From: Clostridia bacterium
GTDB taxonomy: Bacteria > Bacillota > Clostridia > Saccharofermentanales > Saccharofermentanaceae
NCBI GenBank assembly: GCA_016287245.1
Contig: JAEEWG010000023.1
Location: forward strand, 1-48,337
Reading direction: 5' to 3'
Length of the DNA: 48,337 nucleotides
Position 1 is the first letter of the stretch. Every line of letters begins with the position of its first letter. Below, one piece after another: positions 1-9,308 of this stretch. The notes under the pieces are model-generated. The model saw only the letters and a program-made list of their open reading frames with translations. It was not told the DNA's origin and did not search any database. Position numbers and translations under genes: made by a program.

Positions 1-91
1 CAGCTTCGCCAGCGAGCTTCTCTACGAAGATCTCGTCGCCCTCGGCAACCTTGTACTGCTTGCCGCCTGTCAGAATAACTGCATACTGCAT
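1..91 (-). CDS. rplU: Ribosomal protein bL21, N-terminal part (runs off left edge)
   Basis: Only the first 30 codons are in the window. They begin [19 protein letters not shown], the diagnostic bL21 N-terminus ([17 protein letters not shown]). bL21 is a 50S subunit protein that binds 23S rRNA. The ATG is preceded by a strong CAGGAGGG ribosome binding site 9-12 bases upstream. The gene has its own consensus promoter and a leader of about 120 bases, so it need not depend on the lacI-type gene upstream. rpmA would be expected beyond the edge in most Firmicutes, but this cannot be seen. The identification is very secure despite truncation. Confidence 0.95.
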   Translation of the reverse strand, partial: MQYAVILTGGKQYKVAEGDEIFVEKLAGEA

Positions 92-210
92 AAAAACGTT
101 TCCCTCCTGTTCATCCAGTCTCGCTGTCTCATCCTAGGCACTGTAGCCTTTCCCGTTTCTTACGATCCGAAAAACGGCACAGATTTAGAAGCCCGGCACA
201 TGCGGTCACC
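92..210 (-). promoter_or_regulatory. rplU 5' leader, possible r-protein autoregulatory RNA
   Basis: About 120 untranslated bases lie between the predicted rplU transcription start and its ATG. This is long for a simple leader. It contains short self-complementary pieces such as GGCTACAGTGCC and a G-rich AACGGGAAAGG block. A conserved L21 leader RNA is known upstream of rplU in Firmicutes, so this is a plausible member. I could not confirm its consensus by eye. Confidence 0.5.
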
Positions 211-215
211 GCAAT

Positions 216-244
216 AGAATACCATGCGTTTGGGGGTACGTCAA
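216..244 (-). promoter_or_regulatory. Sigma-A type promoter for rplU
   Basis: Read on the minus strand: TTGACG (239-244), a 17-base spacer, then TATTCT (216-221). It lies 30 bases beyond the stop of the lacI-type gene and faces rplU. No terminator is visible between the two genes, so read-through is also possible. Confidence 0.8.
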
Positions 245-274
245 GTATAAATACTATATATATGTGAGCGGCAC

Positions 275-1282
275 TTACTTCAGTTTCTTTACCGAGGCGC
301 CGAAATCGATGACAGCCTTCAGGCGTACGTTTCTCGGCTCGCCCGTGTACTCTTCCTTCATGCGCTCGAGGAGCATCCGTACAGCGGTCTGTCCGATCTT
401 GCGGATCGGCTGGATGCCGATCGTGAGCGTCGGGTTATATACATGCGCGATCGTCTGGTTCTCAAAGCCGACGAAAGAGATGTCATCCGGGACCTTCAGG
501 TTCTTTTCGTTCAGATACATCACCGCGCCGCAGGTCAGGTCGTTACCGCTGGCAAAGACGGCCGTCGGACGGTCCTTTTTCTGCATGAATTTGAGCATGC
601 CCATATAGCCGCTCTCTTCGGAAACGTTCTCGAGATACAGAAGGTCCTTATCGACCGGTATCTTCGCTTCTTCGTGAGCCTTCTTATATCCGAGGACGCG
701 GTCGTCCGTCGTGTTAAAGCCCGTAGCACCGCCGATGAAGCCGATACGGGTATGACCGTTCTCGATCAGGTGTTTGGTGATGCGGTACGCGATGTCCACA
801 TTGTCGATGGTGACGGAATCGCAGGAGACCGTCGGATATTCCATGTCCACAAAGACGATCGGCACGTCGGCCTTGGCCGCGCGGTCGATATCTTCCTGGC
901 GGACGTTCATGGGCTGCATGATGATGCCGTCGATCTGCTTATTGATCAGAAAGTTGATCTTGTCGGACGCGCCGAGCGGATCCGTCTGGGAGTAGTCGCA
1001 GATGATGGTGCTGTAGCCGGAAGCATAAAGCTCCTGGTCGATATAGGAGAGAATGGAAACGCCGTAGTAGTCAGCAAGGCTCGGGATCAGGACACCGACC
1101 GACATGGTCTTCCTGGTCTTCATGCCGCGAGCCACGGTATTGACCTGGTAGTTTAAGGTAGAGATCGCATTTTCGATCTGCTGGCGGTTCTCCTCAAGGA
1201 CATTGCCGCCGTTGATAAACTTCGAAACTGTCGATATCGATACCCCCGCCATTTTTGCTACATCTTTGATCGTTGATGACAT
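275..1282 (-). CDS. LacI-family transcriptional regulator
   Basis: 335 residues, the usual LacI/GalR length. The N-terminal helix-turn-helix is plain: TIKDVAKMAGVSISTVSKFIN at residues 4-24, followed by a hinge-helix region near VARGMKTRKT. The rest is a periplasmic-binding-protein-like effector domain (SVGVLIPSLADYYG, GFIGGATGFNTTDDR, FASGNDLTCGAVMYL). It should be a cytoplasmic DNA-binding repressor that senses a small molecule, usually a sugar or nucleoside; the ligand cannot be read from sequence. AAGGAGGAG precedes the ATG. It sits 24 bases downstream of the membrane-protein gene and probably shares its transcript. No sugar transport or catabolic genes lie nearby, so its targets are probably elsewhere. 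Confidence 0.93.
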   Translation of the reverse strand: MSSTIKDVAKMAGVSISTVSKFINGGNVLEENRQQIENAISTLNYQVNTVARGMKTRKTMSVGVLIPSLADYYGVSILSYIDQELYASGYSTIICDYSQTDPLGASDKINFLINKQIDGIIMQPMNVRQEDIDRAAKADVPIVFVDMEYPTVSCDSVTIDNVDIAYRITKHLIENGHTRIGFIGGATGFNTTDDRVLGYKKAHEEAKIPVDKDLLYLENVSEESGYMGMLKFMQKKDRPTAVFASGNDLTCGAVMYLNEKNLKVPDDISFVGFENQTIAHVYNPTLTIGIQPIRKIGQTAVRMLLERMKEEYTGEPRNVRLKAVIDFGASVKKLK

Positions 1283-1306
1283 AAGCCTTCTCCTCCTTAA
1301 GTCATA

Positions 1307-2788
1307 TCAAAACAGCATCCAGTAGAGGCAGGAAAACAGGACCACTGAGAGAGTCTCTCCGAATGCGCCGCGGCGGATCATCCTCCGGATAAACGAGGCA
1401 CCCGCCAAAGAAGCGATCAGTATAAGGACCTGCACCGCACATAGTTCTCTTTTCATTATAATCGAGAAAATGAAAACTATCACCATCGGAACGAAACGTA
1501 TCGTGGAAAATTTTACCGAATCGAGGATCAAATGCGGTTCCTCGGTCAGATTTCCGAAAAAAGCATCCGTCAGCTGCAGCATCGTCATGGCTACTCCGAG
1601 CATTACGGAAAGGAGAAGTGCCACGGCTAAAAGAATGTCCGGCTTTAAGAAACCCGCGCCCTTCCAAAGGAGCGTCAGCATAAAGATGTCAGCGATCAGA
1701 AGCGCCGTGAATCCGGTGTGAAGGAGCCACATCCTCCGGCTCGATCTGACCTTTCTCCCTTTGATCTTCCTGATAAAAGGAAGCATGAAAAAGGCGGAGG
1801 TCAAAACAGACACACAGATCCATACAAGAAGGACGATCCGGAAAGAATCGCTCTTCCGGATAACGAAGATCCCGGACGGGATCACGAAAAGAAATCCCAG
1901 GAAGATCTGCAGTGCGATGAGATGGTTATAGCGGCTCCGATACTTATCGGCAATAGATCTTCCCTTCTTCTCTTTAAACTCGCCCGCAGGGACAACTTTT
2001 TTCCCCATAGGAAGTGTGGAGGCGTAAAGGAAAAACGTCGCGATCAGGAGGATCGTGCAGACAGATTTCACGATCCACGTGTGGAGCGGCGCACGCGAAA
2101 CGCCCTTTTCTCCGAGCGTGTAGTTCTTAATATAGTTGGCCAGATATGTCTGCATGACCGGGCTGTTTAGTACCGAGGCCGAAGCGATCTGGTCATCCTT
2201 CCAGGATCCTTTTTTCGCATAGTATCTCGAGGCATCCGCGGAAAGAAAGAGTTCCGGCGCGCCGGAATCCGCCTTCGCGCCTCTCGTAAAGCGGGTATCC
2301 TCACCCGACAGCCGCTCATAGAGATTGTCCGATGTCTTCGAGGACGTCGAGAAGATCGCCACGCGGCAGGAAGGTGCGCCTGCGCCGAATTCTCCGAGTT
2401 CAGCGGATTCATCGAGCTTCGGCGCGATGAGGATCAGGCCGGAAACAGAGGTGTTTTCCGTAGCAACAGAAAGGCCGGAAAGTGCGTAGTCCCCTTCACA
2501 GAGAAGGAGCACGGAACGGTTCTTTTTCGAGATCTTTTCGACCTTCTCCTTCATCTTTTCGAGGGAAACGGAATCCTCGATCACATAGTACGAGGTGATG
2601 TCGAGATCGGAGAAAAACTGCTGGTAGTCCATCTGCGGGAAGAGCCTTCCCTCATGCACGAACATGATCGCGGCATGTCCCGTCGAGCCGTCGTTTCGGC
2701 GCGGCAGAAGAATGTCCAGGGACATGAAGATCAAAAGCGCGGCAAGAAGGCAGACGCAGACGATACGAAGCTTCTTTTTCTTATCCAT
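1307..2788 (-). CDS. Polytopic membrane protein with extracytoplasmic domain, function unknown
   Basis: 493 residues. One N-terminal membrane segment (about 9-28) is followed by an outside domain of about 200 residues. That domain contains hydrophobic strands such as SVLLLCEGDYALSGL and SGLILIAPK, reminiscent of an alpha/beta-hydrolase core; I see no confident catalytic triad. About eight further membrane helices fill residues 235-493 and the protein ends in a hydrophobic helix. The start is 3 bases after the murC stop, so the two are almost certainly co-transcribed, which suggests an envelope-related role. I do not recognise the family. Confidence 0.75.
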   Translation of the reverse strand: MDKKKKLRIVCVCLLAALLIFMSLDILLPRRNDGSTGHAAIMFVHEGRLFPQMDYQQFFSDLDITSYYVIEDSVSLEKMKEKVEKISKKNRSVLLLCEGDYALSGLSVATENTSVSGLILIAPKLDESAELGEFGAGAPSCRVAIFSTSSKTSDNLYERLSGEDTRFTRGAKADSGAPELFLSADASRYYAKKGSWKDDQIASASVLNSPVMQTYLANYIKNYTLGEKGVSRAPLHTWIVKSVCTILLIATFFLYASTLPMGKKVVPAGEFKEKKGRSIADKYRSRYNHLIALQIFLGFLFVIPSGIFVIRKSDSFRIVLLVWICVSVLTSAFFMLPFIRKIKGRKVRSSRRMWLLHTGFTALLIADIFMLTLLWKGAGFLKPDILLAVALLLSVMLGVAMTMLQLTDAFFGNLTEEPHLILDSVKFSTIRFVPMVIVFIFSIIMKRELCAVQVLILIASLAGASFIRRMIRRGAFGETLSVVLFSCLYWMLF

Positions 2789-2791
2789 GGA

Positions 2792-4237
2792 TCACTCCAG
2801 AGCAACGAGGCGGTCACCGAGAGAACGGATGTCCTCCGGACCTAAGATCAGGATCATGTCGTCTTTTCCGACGACTTCAGAAAGCTTATCGATGATCTCT
2901 TCCTTCGAGTTGAAGAAGATGGCGTGGCCGCCTCTTCTGTTGATCTCATCAGCGATGTCCTTCGAGGAGATATCGCCGGGATTGACTTCTCTGTCGGAGA
3001 AGATCTCATCGAAGAAGACGTCTTCGCACGGAAGCAGCGAAGTGACATAGTCTTCAAAGAGGACTTTCGTACGGCTGTAGGTAAGCGGCTGGAAAACGAC
3101 CCAGGTCTTATTGTGCGGAACATGGGAGGCCGCATCGAGGGTCGCTCTCGCGGCACTCGGGTGGTGGGCATAGTCAGTTACGACCATCGCGCCCTTATAG
3201 GTACCCTTAATGGTGAATCGTCCTTCCGCGCCGGTAAACTCAGCAAGGGCTTTCTGCGCCGCTTCCTGATTGCCGCCGGCCAAAGATGCACAGGCGATTG
3301 CTGTCAGGGCGTTATAGACATTATGCGTGCCCGGGATCGCCAGCTGGATATGTGTGTACGGGCGGCCCTTAAAGAGCACGTCGAAGCCCGCTTTTCCATC
3401 GGTATATACGACATTTGCCGCACAGAAATCCGGTTCTCTTCCGAAGAAGTCCACGCCTTCGCCGGAAAGACCGGTCGTCAGGATCCTCGGCTCTTCCAGG
3501 CCAAGTTTGGCGCGTACGGAAGGGATGCGCTTGACGCACTCCTGTACGTTCTTATCCCCGGCCGGGATGACGAGCGTGCCTTCCGGAGAGAGCTTCTCGG
3601 TAAACTGTGCAAACACGTCGATGACCTCGTCGATCGAGCTGTAGCAGTCGACGTGGTCGTAGTCGATATTCGTGATTGCCGCGATCGTGGAATAGAATTC
3701 CAGGAAAGATCTGTGGTACTCACATGCTTCGGAAACGAGGAGCTGGTCCTTCGAGCCGAGATATACCGAACCGCCGAAAGCATCGAGCTCCGCGCCCAGA
3801 TGCACGGTCGGGTTCGCCCCGCTCTTTAAAAGGATCAGGGAGACCATCGATGTCGTCGTGGTCTTGCCGTGGGTTCCCGAGATATTGATAACGTTGGCAA
3901 AGTTTCTCGTGATCAGGCCCAGGAACACGGATCTCTCCATGACCGTAAGGCCGTTTTTCCTCGAATACTCCAGTTCCGGATTTCCGGGCAGGATCGCCGC
4001 CGTGTGCACGACGATATCCGGAGCAAACTCCTTTATATTCTCTTCACTGTGATGGTCATAGACCTTCACGCCGATACCTTCCAGTTCCTTTGTGCGCTCG
4101 GACGGATGCATATCCGATCCGCCGACGATCAAGCCGTAGTTACATGCGATCCTTGCCAGACCGCTCATGCTGATGCCACCGATCCCCACAAAAAAAACGC
4201 GCTTACCGGAAGGCAAGTCTTTCATTCCCGTAGTCAT
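2792..4237 (-). CDS. murC: UDP-N-acetylmuramate--L-alanine ligase MurC
   Basis: Adds L-alanine to UDP-MurNAc with ATP, the first amino-acid step of peptidoglycan precursor synthesis, in the cytoplasm. 481 residues, typical for MurC. The N-terminal Rossmann motif FVGIGGISMSGLA and the ATP-binding GTHGKTTTT are present (the latter at about 121-129), as is the C-terminal DYAHHPSA motif. A longer reading from a TTG at 4250-4252 exists, but GGAG at 4246-4249 sits 9 bases before the ATG at 4235-4237, so I chose that ATG. It is first in a murC - membrane protein - lacI-type group and has its own promoter. MurC away from the main division/cell-wall cluster is common. Confidence 0.96.
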   Translation of the reverse strand: MTTGMKDLPSGKRVFFVGIGGISMSGLARIACNYGLIVGGSDMHPSERTKELEGIGVKVYDHHSEENIKEFAPDIVVHTAAILPGNPELEYSRKNGLTVMERSVFLGLITRNFANVINISGTHGKTTTTSMVSLILLKSGANPTVHLGAELDAFGGSVYLGSKDQLLVSEACEYHRSFLEFYSTIAAITNIDYDHVDCYSSIDEVIDVFAQFTEKLSPEGTLVIPAGDKNVQECVKRIPSVRAKLGLEEPRILTTGLSGEGVDFFGREPDFCAANVVYTDGKAGFDVLFKGRPYTHIQLAIPGTHNVYNALTAIACASLAGGNQEAAQKALAEFTGAEGRFTIKGTYKGAMVVTDYAHHPSAARATLDAASHVPHNKTWVVFQPLTYSRTKVLFEDYVTSLLPCEDVFFDEIFSDREVNPGDISSKDIADEINRRGGHAIFFNSKEEIIDKLSEVVGKDDMILILGPEDIRSLGDRLVALE

Positions 4238-4274
4238 ACTATTTCGCTCCAACTATGATGATATTTCGGGGAAA

Positions 4275-4304
4275 TCTAAAATAAAAAAGATTACCCCGTG
4301 TCAA
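4275..4304 (-). promoter_or_regulatory. Promoter for murC group
   Basis: On the minus strand, TTGACA (4299-4304), an 18-base spacer and TTTAGA (4275-4280). It lies about 40 bases upstream of the murC ATG, in the divergent murC/spoVG intergenic region. Confidence 0.65.
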
Positions 4305-4437
4305 ATGACCTGCATTTGCCCTATTATTATACCCTTTTTCCGGAATAATATGATGATTATCCATAAAAAATATGATATGCTACATACTAGTGGGCACATT
4401 GGGTAGAAGATATTAAGTGGCATACATGGAGGCATTT

Positions 4438-4740
4438 ATGGAGATCTCAGACATCGTTATTCGCAAATTATCTTTGGAAAGCAAGATGAAGGCAATCGTT
4501 TCTATTACATTCGATCAGCAGTTCGTCGTACATGATGTCAAGGTCATCGAAGGCAATCACGGTCTTTTCATCGCGATGCCGTCCCGCCGCACTCCGGAAG
4601 GCGAATACAAGGATATCGTTCATCCGATCAACTCGGCATTCCGTGACCAGATCTCGGCGCAGGTCCTGGCCAAGTACAAGGAAGCCATCGAGCAGCTCTC
4701 CCAGCAGGTAGCAGACATCGCACCGCTTTCCGAGGTCTGA
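4438..4740 (+). CDS. spoVG: SpoVG-family regulator
   Basis: 100 residues and a close match to Spo[13 protein letters not shown], then [43 protein letters not shown]. SpoVG is a small site-specific nucleic-acid-binding regulator, best known for affecting septation and sporulation in Bacillus and virulence and capsule in other Firmicutes. An upstream GTG at 4417 gives 7 extra residues, but GGAGG at 4428-4432 lies just before the ATG at 4438, where the family also starts. It is monocistronic, divergent from murC, and closed by two hairpins. No other sporulation gene is in the window. Confidence 0.94.
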   Translation: MEISDIVIRKLSLESKMKAIVSITFDQQFVVHDVKVIEGNHGLFIAMPSRRTPEGEYKDIVHPINSAFRDQISAQVLAKYKEAIEQLSQQVADIAPLSEV

Positions 4741-4758
4741 TCCTCCGGGAAGGGAAAG

Positions 4759-4786
4759 AAGATCCGTAGAAGAGAACGGATCTTTT
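4759..4786 (+). terminator. Hairpin downstream of spoVG
   Basis: Arms AAGATCCGT and ACGGATCTT around an 8-base loop, followed by TT. It is the first of two successive hairpins after spoVG; the T tract is short, so it is weaker than the second. Confidence 0.5.
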
Positions 4787-4812
4787 CGAGAAGAATAAAC
4801 ATAAAAAACAAG

Positions 4813-4840
4813 AAGACCGGACATACATCCGGTCTTTTTT
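4813..4840 (+). terminator. Rho-independent terminator of spoVG
   Basis: Arms AAGACCGG (4813-4820) and CCGGTCTT (4829-4836) with an 8-base loop, followed by an unbroken T run to 4840. Confidence 0.88.
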
Positions 4841-4855
4841 GTCTATTGCGCTCAT

Positions 4856-4885
4856 TCGACAACCACCCCCCTGTTGGAATATAAT
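4856..4885 (+). promoter_or_regulatory. Promoter for the lipoprotein gene
   Basis: TCGACA (4856-4861), an 18-base spacer and a perfect TATAAT (4880-4885), about 27 bases before the lipoprotein ATG. Confidence 0.65.
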
Positions 4886-4911
4886 AAAAGAAATTTTAAG
4901 GAGGAAGTAGT

Positions 4912-6639
4912 ATGAAACGATTAGTATCGATCCTTCTCACGCTTACTATGGTCATCTCCCTTGCGGGATGCTCGAAGAAGAGTGAAGAAACAACCAAAAA
5001 GACAAAAACAAAGAAAACATCTGAAACCGAGACCGAAGAGACTCTTCCGCCGGAATCAGATACAGAAGAAACAGAAACTGAGACAGAAGAAACGGAAGAA
5101 CCGACCTCTTCTGAAACAGAAGAATCCACAAAGCCTTCCAAGTCCGGTTCCTCCGGCCTTTCTGACTATACCATCTCTCCGGATTTTGCCATCCGCTCGG
5201 ATCTGAAGAAACTGGATTACATCAAGACGAAAGAATACCGCGCTTACGGCTTTGTTGCCTCCACCGAGGACAACAAGATCTATTCGGTAACCAAGGACGT
5301 GGATGTTCTTACGATCAAAGACGAGGACAACTACTCTCAGCTTTGGAATTCCCTCGACGGCATCTACCCGGCTTTGAACACCAATTACGATGATCTCTAC
5401 GATCAGAAGCTCCCGAGCTATGTTGACGGCTCCGCAACCGGTTCGTTCGCTGCAACGAGCCATACATATGTCGTCCGTTCTGACAGCGATATATTCTCCT
5501 TCATAACATATCAGAACACATATGATCTCGCATCCAGTTCCGATAAAACTACTTATAAAGTATGGAACTACCGTTCCGGCGACTCGATGGAATACAACCT
5601 GAACGACATCGTTTCCGACAGACCCGGATTTGCCAATTTCTTCGCTGAATACCTCGATGGTGCAAAGTCTATGCAGGAGAACCCGCACTTAATGCAGGAA
5701 GTGGAGTATCTGGCAGGTAAGATCAGTGATCCGAACGCTGAAGTTCCCTTCCTTATCACCTATGACGGCCTCTTCATTATCTATACAGATGATTATGAAT
5801 TTAATATGTTCAAGATCCCGGCCTGCTATGCCGGTGATTACATCGACATGAGCCTTTTCGGAACTACTCCGGAAACCTATGCTCTCCAGTCTGATGTATA
5901 TGATCACATCATCTGGGATGTCGACGGTGACGGCAAGATGGATAAGATCATCGCCACTTCCGAAACAGATGAATACGGCTGCCTTATCAACTTTGGTATC
6001 GCTTTTAATGACAAGGTCGAGAGCATTCCGGAAGACGGACTTGAGATCTCCGGTCTGATGCTGGATAAGATCTATCTGCTGAAGACTGACGACGGTTTCT
6101 ATGCTTATGCCGATATGTACTCGGAAGACGCATTTCCAACTGTTGCCGTTTTCAAATTTGACGGTTCTTCCTTTAAGTTCCAGAATTACTTCAATAATAG
6201 CCTGCCGAGCATTCATATCGACGGCTTCTTCTTCGATCCGGAAAACTTTACGATCGTTTCTTCCACCGACATCATGGGCACTGGTTATGTAATCGAAAAC
6301 GTTTCCACCAAGGGCAATAACGGATTCCCGCAGAAGACACAGAATCTGGGCGGCAGATACACGATCGCCGCTACAAAGCAGGAGCTTTCTGTAGACAAGT
6401 TCAACAGCAAGGGTGCACCGGACGGTAAGGCTACTCTTCCTGCCAACACTGTATTCGTCGTTCGCGGCATCGATCTTGAGAGCAGAACACTTCTCTGCGA
6501 GTACCTTGATGCTGATGCATCCAAGAACTTCTACTTCCAGCTCACAGTTGATCCGGCTTCGGGCGAAGACGACTGGAGCCTCAAGTACAACGGCATTGAT
6601 CAGAATGACCTCTTCCAGGGCATCTTCTACGCCGGATAA
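4912..6639 (+). CDS. Large secreted lipoprotein, function unknown
   Basis: 575 residues. MKRLVSILLTLTMVISLAGC is a textbook lipoprotein signal with lipobox LAGC, so the mature protein should be lipid-anchored at Cys20 outside the membrane. Residues 22-75 form a Lys/Thr then Glu/Thr/Ser-rich spacer. The remaining 500 residues look globular and beta-rich. A short acidic loop, DVDGDGKMDKI (about residues 341-351), resembles calcium-binding FG-GAP/EF-hand-like loops. AAGGAGG precedes the ATG. It is monocistronic between its own promoter and a strong terminator. I do not recognise the domain; a substrate-binding or surface-scaffold role is only a guess. Confidence 0.8.
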   Translation: MKRLVSILLTLTMVISLAGCSKKSEETTKKTKTKKTSETETEETLPPESDTEETETETEETEEPTSSETEESTKPSKSGSSGLSDYTISPDFAIRSDLKKLDYIKTKEYRAYGFVASTEDNKIYSVTKDVDVLTIKDEDNYSQLWNSLDGIYPALNTNYDDLYDQKLPSYVDGSATGSFAATSHTYVVRSDSDIFSFITYQNTYDLASSSDKTTYKVWNYRSGDSMEYNLNDIVSDRPGFANFFAEYLDGAKSMQENPHLMQEVEYLAGKISDPNAEVPFLITYDGLFIIYTDDYEFNMFKIPACYAGDYIDMSLFGTTPETYALQSDVYDHIIWDVDGDGKMDKIIATSETDEYGCLINFGIAFNDKVESIPEDGLEISGLMLDKIYLLKTDDGFYAYADMYSEDAFPTVAVFKFDGSSFKFQNYFNNSLPSIHIDGFFFDPENFTIVSSTDIMGTGYVIENVSTKGNNGFPQKTQNLGGRYTIAATKQELSVDKFNSKGAPDGKATLPANTVFVVRGIDLESRTLLCEYLDADASKNFYFQLTVDPASGEDDWSLKYNGIDQNDLFQGIFYAG

Positions 6640-6710
6640 GATCCTATAGGTAATAGCTGAGCGGATCTGCGATGACGGATCCGGCAGCGATCAATTCAAT
6701 GAAAATCCAT

Positions 6711-6758
6711 TTACCGCCCGGGGCGCGATAATCCGCATCCCGGGCGGTAATCTTTTTT
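6711..6758 (+). terminator. Strong terminator after the lipoprotein gene
   Basis: Perfect 12-base arms TTACCGCCCGGG (6711-6722) and CCCGGGCGGTAA (6739-6750) with a 16-base loop, followed by TCTTTTTT. Confidence 0.9.
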
Positions 6759-6772
6759 CTAAATGGAAGATT

Positions 6773-7161
6773 CCCATGACTGTTACATATATGAAGAGCA
6801 TGGGGTTTTGAAGAATCTGTGATTCCCCATGAGCGTCTTAAATACGAAAAGCATGGGGGGTTGAAGAATCCGCATTTCCCCATGCCTGTTTTTAGTTCAA
6901 AAAGCATGGGAATGTGAAAAATCAGCGGTTCCCCATGACCTCTGTAGCATGGGGATTTATATATTCCTGGATTTCCCATGAAGAATCTTCGCTTTTGGGG
7001 CATGGGGATTTATTGAAACACACTTTCCCCATGCTTTCTGCTTATGCACCAGGCCAGAATAAGGCATGGGTTTTTATCGAAACACACTCCCCCCATGATT
7101 TCAGCATATACTCCGGGTCAGAATATGGCATGGGATATCTTAAGATCCGCCCTTCCCCACC
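6773..7161 (+). repeat. Array of 33-bp dyad repeats (CATGGGG-N19-CCCCATG)
   Basis: Six full units of exactly 33 bp lie at 6799-6831, 6852-6884, 6905-6937, 6948-6980, 7001-7033 and 7065-7097. Each has the form CATGGG(G) - 19 or so bases - (C)CCCATG. A seventh (7129-7161) has a decayed right arm, and a right half-unit (CCCATG) lies at 6773-6778. The interior is partly conserved (a GAA or GAAA core, often ending TT before the right arm). Start-to-start distances are 53, 53, 43, 53, 64 and 64 bp, close to whole numbers of DNA helical turns (5, 5, 4, 5, 6, 6). It fills the intergenic space between the convergent lipoprotein and ftsH genes and contains no credible gene. Confidence 0.9.
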
Positions 7162-7171
7162 CCATCAGCAC

Positions 7172-7204
7172 AAAAAAGGAGCTGCCCCGCACGGGACAGC
7201 TCCT
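7172..7204 (-). terminator. Terminator of the ftsH group
   Basis: On the minus strand, AGGAGCTG and CAGCTCCT arms with a 12-base GC-rich loop, followed by six Ts. It lies 31 bases past the ftsH stop. Confidence 0.88.
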
Positions 7205-7235
7205 CGTTTCATTCTCGTTTTCAAAAGGACCTTGC

Positions 7236-9308
7236 TTACTTGTCGTCCTTTTTTCCATCCTTCTCAGAAGGGATCAGCGTCGGGATCGAGCTGTCCTTTT
7301 CAGAGGCCGATTCGATCTGCTCGACAGCCTTGTCAAGAGAAGTGCTATCTGCGAGCATATCCTCAGCAGTAAGGCCGACAGACTCCGTCTTGCTCTCAGA
7401 GTCAGAGGATGCAGAAGCTTCTTCAGAAGAAGACTCGGAAGGCTCTTCCGAAGCCGGGATCACACCACCGCTGACATAGATCTGCTCGAACTCCGGTCCT
7501 TCGATCTTCTCTTTATCAAGAAGTCTCTGGGCAACGGCATTGAGGATCGCCATCTTATCGTTGAGAAGATCGAGTACATCGTTATATGCCTTGGAGATGA
7601 TGCGGGCGATTTCTTCGTCGATCGAAGCTGCGGACTGCTCGGAATATACTCTCGTATGGCCGTAGCTCTTACCGATGAATACCTCGTCGTCATCGTCAAA
7701 GATCACGTTCGGGAACTTCTCGGACATACCATAGCGGGTGATCATCTCTCTGGCGATGCTGTTGCAGTGCTGCAGGTCAGAGGAAGCACCTGTGCTGATC
7801 TCGCCGAGGATGATCTGCTCTGCGGCACGTCCGCCTAGGGAGATCATGATGGAATCGATCAGCTGCTTCTTTGTGGTGTAGTAGATATCCTCATCCGGCT
7901 TGTGGGCAGTATAACCGCCGGCACCGCCTGCCGGGATGATGGAAACACGCTCGACGTGCTCTGTTTCGGAAACCGTACGCAGAACGATCGCGTGTCCTGC
8001 CTCGTGGAAAGCCGTCAGGCGCTTCTCCTTGTCGGTAATAACGCGGCTCTTCTTCTCCGGTCCGATCATGACCTTGAAGACCGCTTCGGACACATCTGCC
8101 TTGCTGATCTTCTTGGCGTTTCTTCTGGCCGCCAGGAGAGCTGCTTCGTTTAAGAGGTTCGCCAGATCCGCACCGGTGTAGCCGGGGGTGATCTTCGCGA
8201 TCTCCTTAAGATCGACGTCGTCCTCGAGAGGCTTATTCTTGGCATGTACTTTCAGGATATCCGCACGGCCCTTGATGTCCGGACGGGCAACCGCGACACG
8301 GCGGTCAAAACGGCCTGGACGCAGGAGCGCCGGGTCAAGGATATCGATACGGTTCGTCGCTGCGATAACGATAACGCCCTCATTCGGTCCGAAACCGTCC
8401 ATCTCAACGAGGAGCTGGTTCAATGTCTGCTCACGCTCATCGTGGCCACCGCCCATACCGGCACCACGGTGACGACCGACAGCATCGATCTCATCGATGA
8501 ACACGATACAGGGAGAATTCTTCTTGGCATTATCGAAAAGATCTCTTACGCGGCTTGCACCGACACCGACGAACATTTCTACGAAGTCGGAACCGGAGAT
8601 GGAGAAGAACGGAACGCCCGCCTCACCGGCAACCGCCTTGGCCAGGAGCGTTTTACCTGTACCCGGTGCACCGTGAAGGAGGATGCCCTTCGGGATCTTC
8701 GCGCCGAGCGCCGAGTATTTCTTCGGGTTCTTTAAGAAGTCAACGACTTCCGCCAGTTCTTCTTTTTCTTCATCTGCACCTGCCACATCGGCAAAGGTGA
8801 CCTTGTTCTTGGAAGGATCGTGGAGCTTGGCCTTGCTTCTGCCGAAGTTCATGGCAGATCTGCCGTCGCCCTGGTTTCTGCTGAAATTGATCCATACGAA
8901 GAAGATCATGGCGCCGACCATAAGAACGATCATGATGCCCGACATAATGGCGGATACATCCGTCGGCTGCTTATACTCGAAGCTCTCGATCGCGCCGGAC
9001 TTCTCGGCTTCTATGAGGATCGTCAGCACGTGGTCTTCCGAATCGTACGGGACCTTCTTGCTCACTTCCTTCTTCTTGCCGGTCTCCTTGTCCACATACT
9101 TAAACTGAAGGGAGTTTCCGTAAAGCACTACGTCTTCCTTCGTGATCTCCTTGTCCGAGATCATGGTCAGGGCCTCGGAAAGAGAAGCGTTCTTCCCGGA
9201 ATTATCATTCAGGAAGAAGAACGACGCCGCGATCAGGATCACGATCAGTATGAGATAAAACGGTAAACCGCTAAATGATCTCTTGGGTCTTTTTTCTGTT
9301 TGACTCAT
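7236..9308 (-). CDS. ftsH: ATP-dependent zinc metalloprotease FtsH
   Basis: 690 residues. Membrane-anchored AAA+ protease that degrades damaged or regulatory membrane and cytosolic proteins. Two membrane helices (about 15-33 and 120-141) flank a small outside domain. The AAA module has Walker A GAPGTGKT (213-220), Walker [10 protein letters not shown] (about 267-275) and the second-region-of-homology sequence RPGRFDRR (330-337). The zinc site is HEAGH (435-439). The C-terminal tail, from about residue 615, is a low-complexity Ser/Glu-rich extension that is longer than in many homologues and probably disordered. Its ATG overlaps the hpt stop (ATGA), so translation is coupled; tilS-hpt-ftsH is a classic Firmicutes order. 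Confidence 0.98.
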   Translation of the reverse strand: MSQTEKRPKRSFSGLPFYLILIVILIAASFFFLNDNSGKNASLSEALTMISDKEITKEDVVLYGNSLQFKYVDKETGKKKEVSKKVPYDSEDHVLTILIEAEKSGAIESFEYKQPTDVSAIMSGIMIVLMVGAMIFFVWINFSRNQGDGRSAMNFGRSKAKLHDPSKNKVTFADVAGADEEKEELAEVVDFLKNPKKYSALGAKIPKGILLHGAPGTGKTLLAKAVAGEAGVPFFSISGSDFVEMFVGVGASRVRDLFDNAKKNSPCIVFIDEIDAVGRHRGAGMGGGHDEREQTLNQLLVEMDGFGPNEGVIVIAATNRIDILDPALLRPGRFDRRVAVARPDIKGRADILKVHAKNKPLEDDVDLKEIAKITPGYTGADLANLLNEAALLAARRNAKKISKADVSEAVFKVMIGPEKKSRVITDKEKRLTAFHEAGHAIVLRTVSETEHVERVSIIPAGGAGGYTAHKPDEDIYYTTKKQLIDSIMISLGGRAAEQIILGEISTGASSDLQHCNSIAREMITRYGMSEKFPNVIFDDDDEVFIGKSYGHTRVYSEQSAASIDEEIARIISKAYNDVLDLLNDKMAILNAVAQRLLDKEKIEGPEFEQIYVSGGVIPASEEPSESSSEEASASSDSESKTESVGLTAEDMLADSTSLDKAVEQIESASEKDSSIPTLIPSEKDGKKDDK

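Noticed and set aside
6773..7161. CRISPR array
   Set aside because: Repeats are palindromic 33-mers with gaps of 10, 20 and 31 bp; arms are conserved but interiors vary, and no cas gene is nearby. The gap lengths follow helical turns, not a fixed spacer size.
6644..7372. Protein-coding frames across the dyad array on both strands
   Set aside because: They exist because the repeats lack stops in some frames, have no ribosome binding sites, and run through terminators on both sides.
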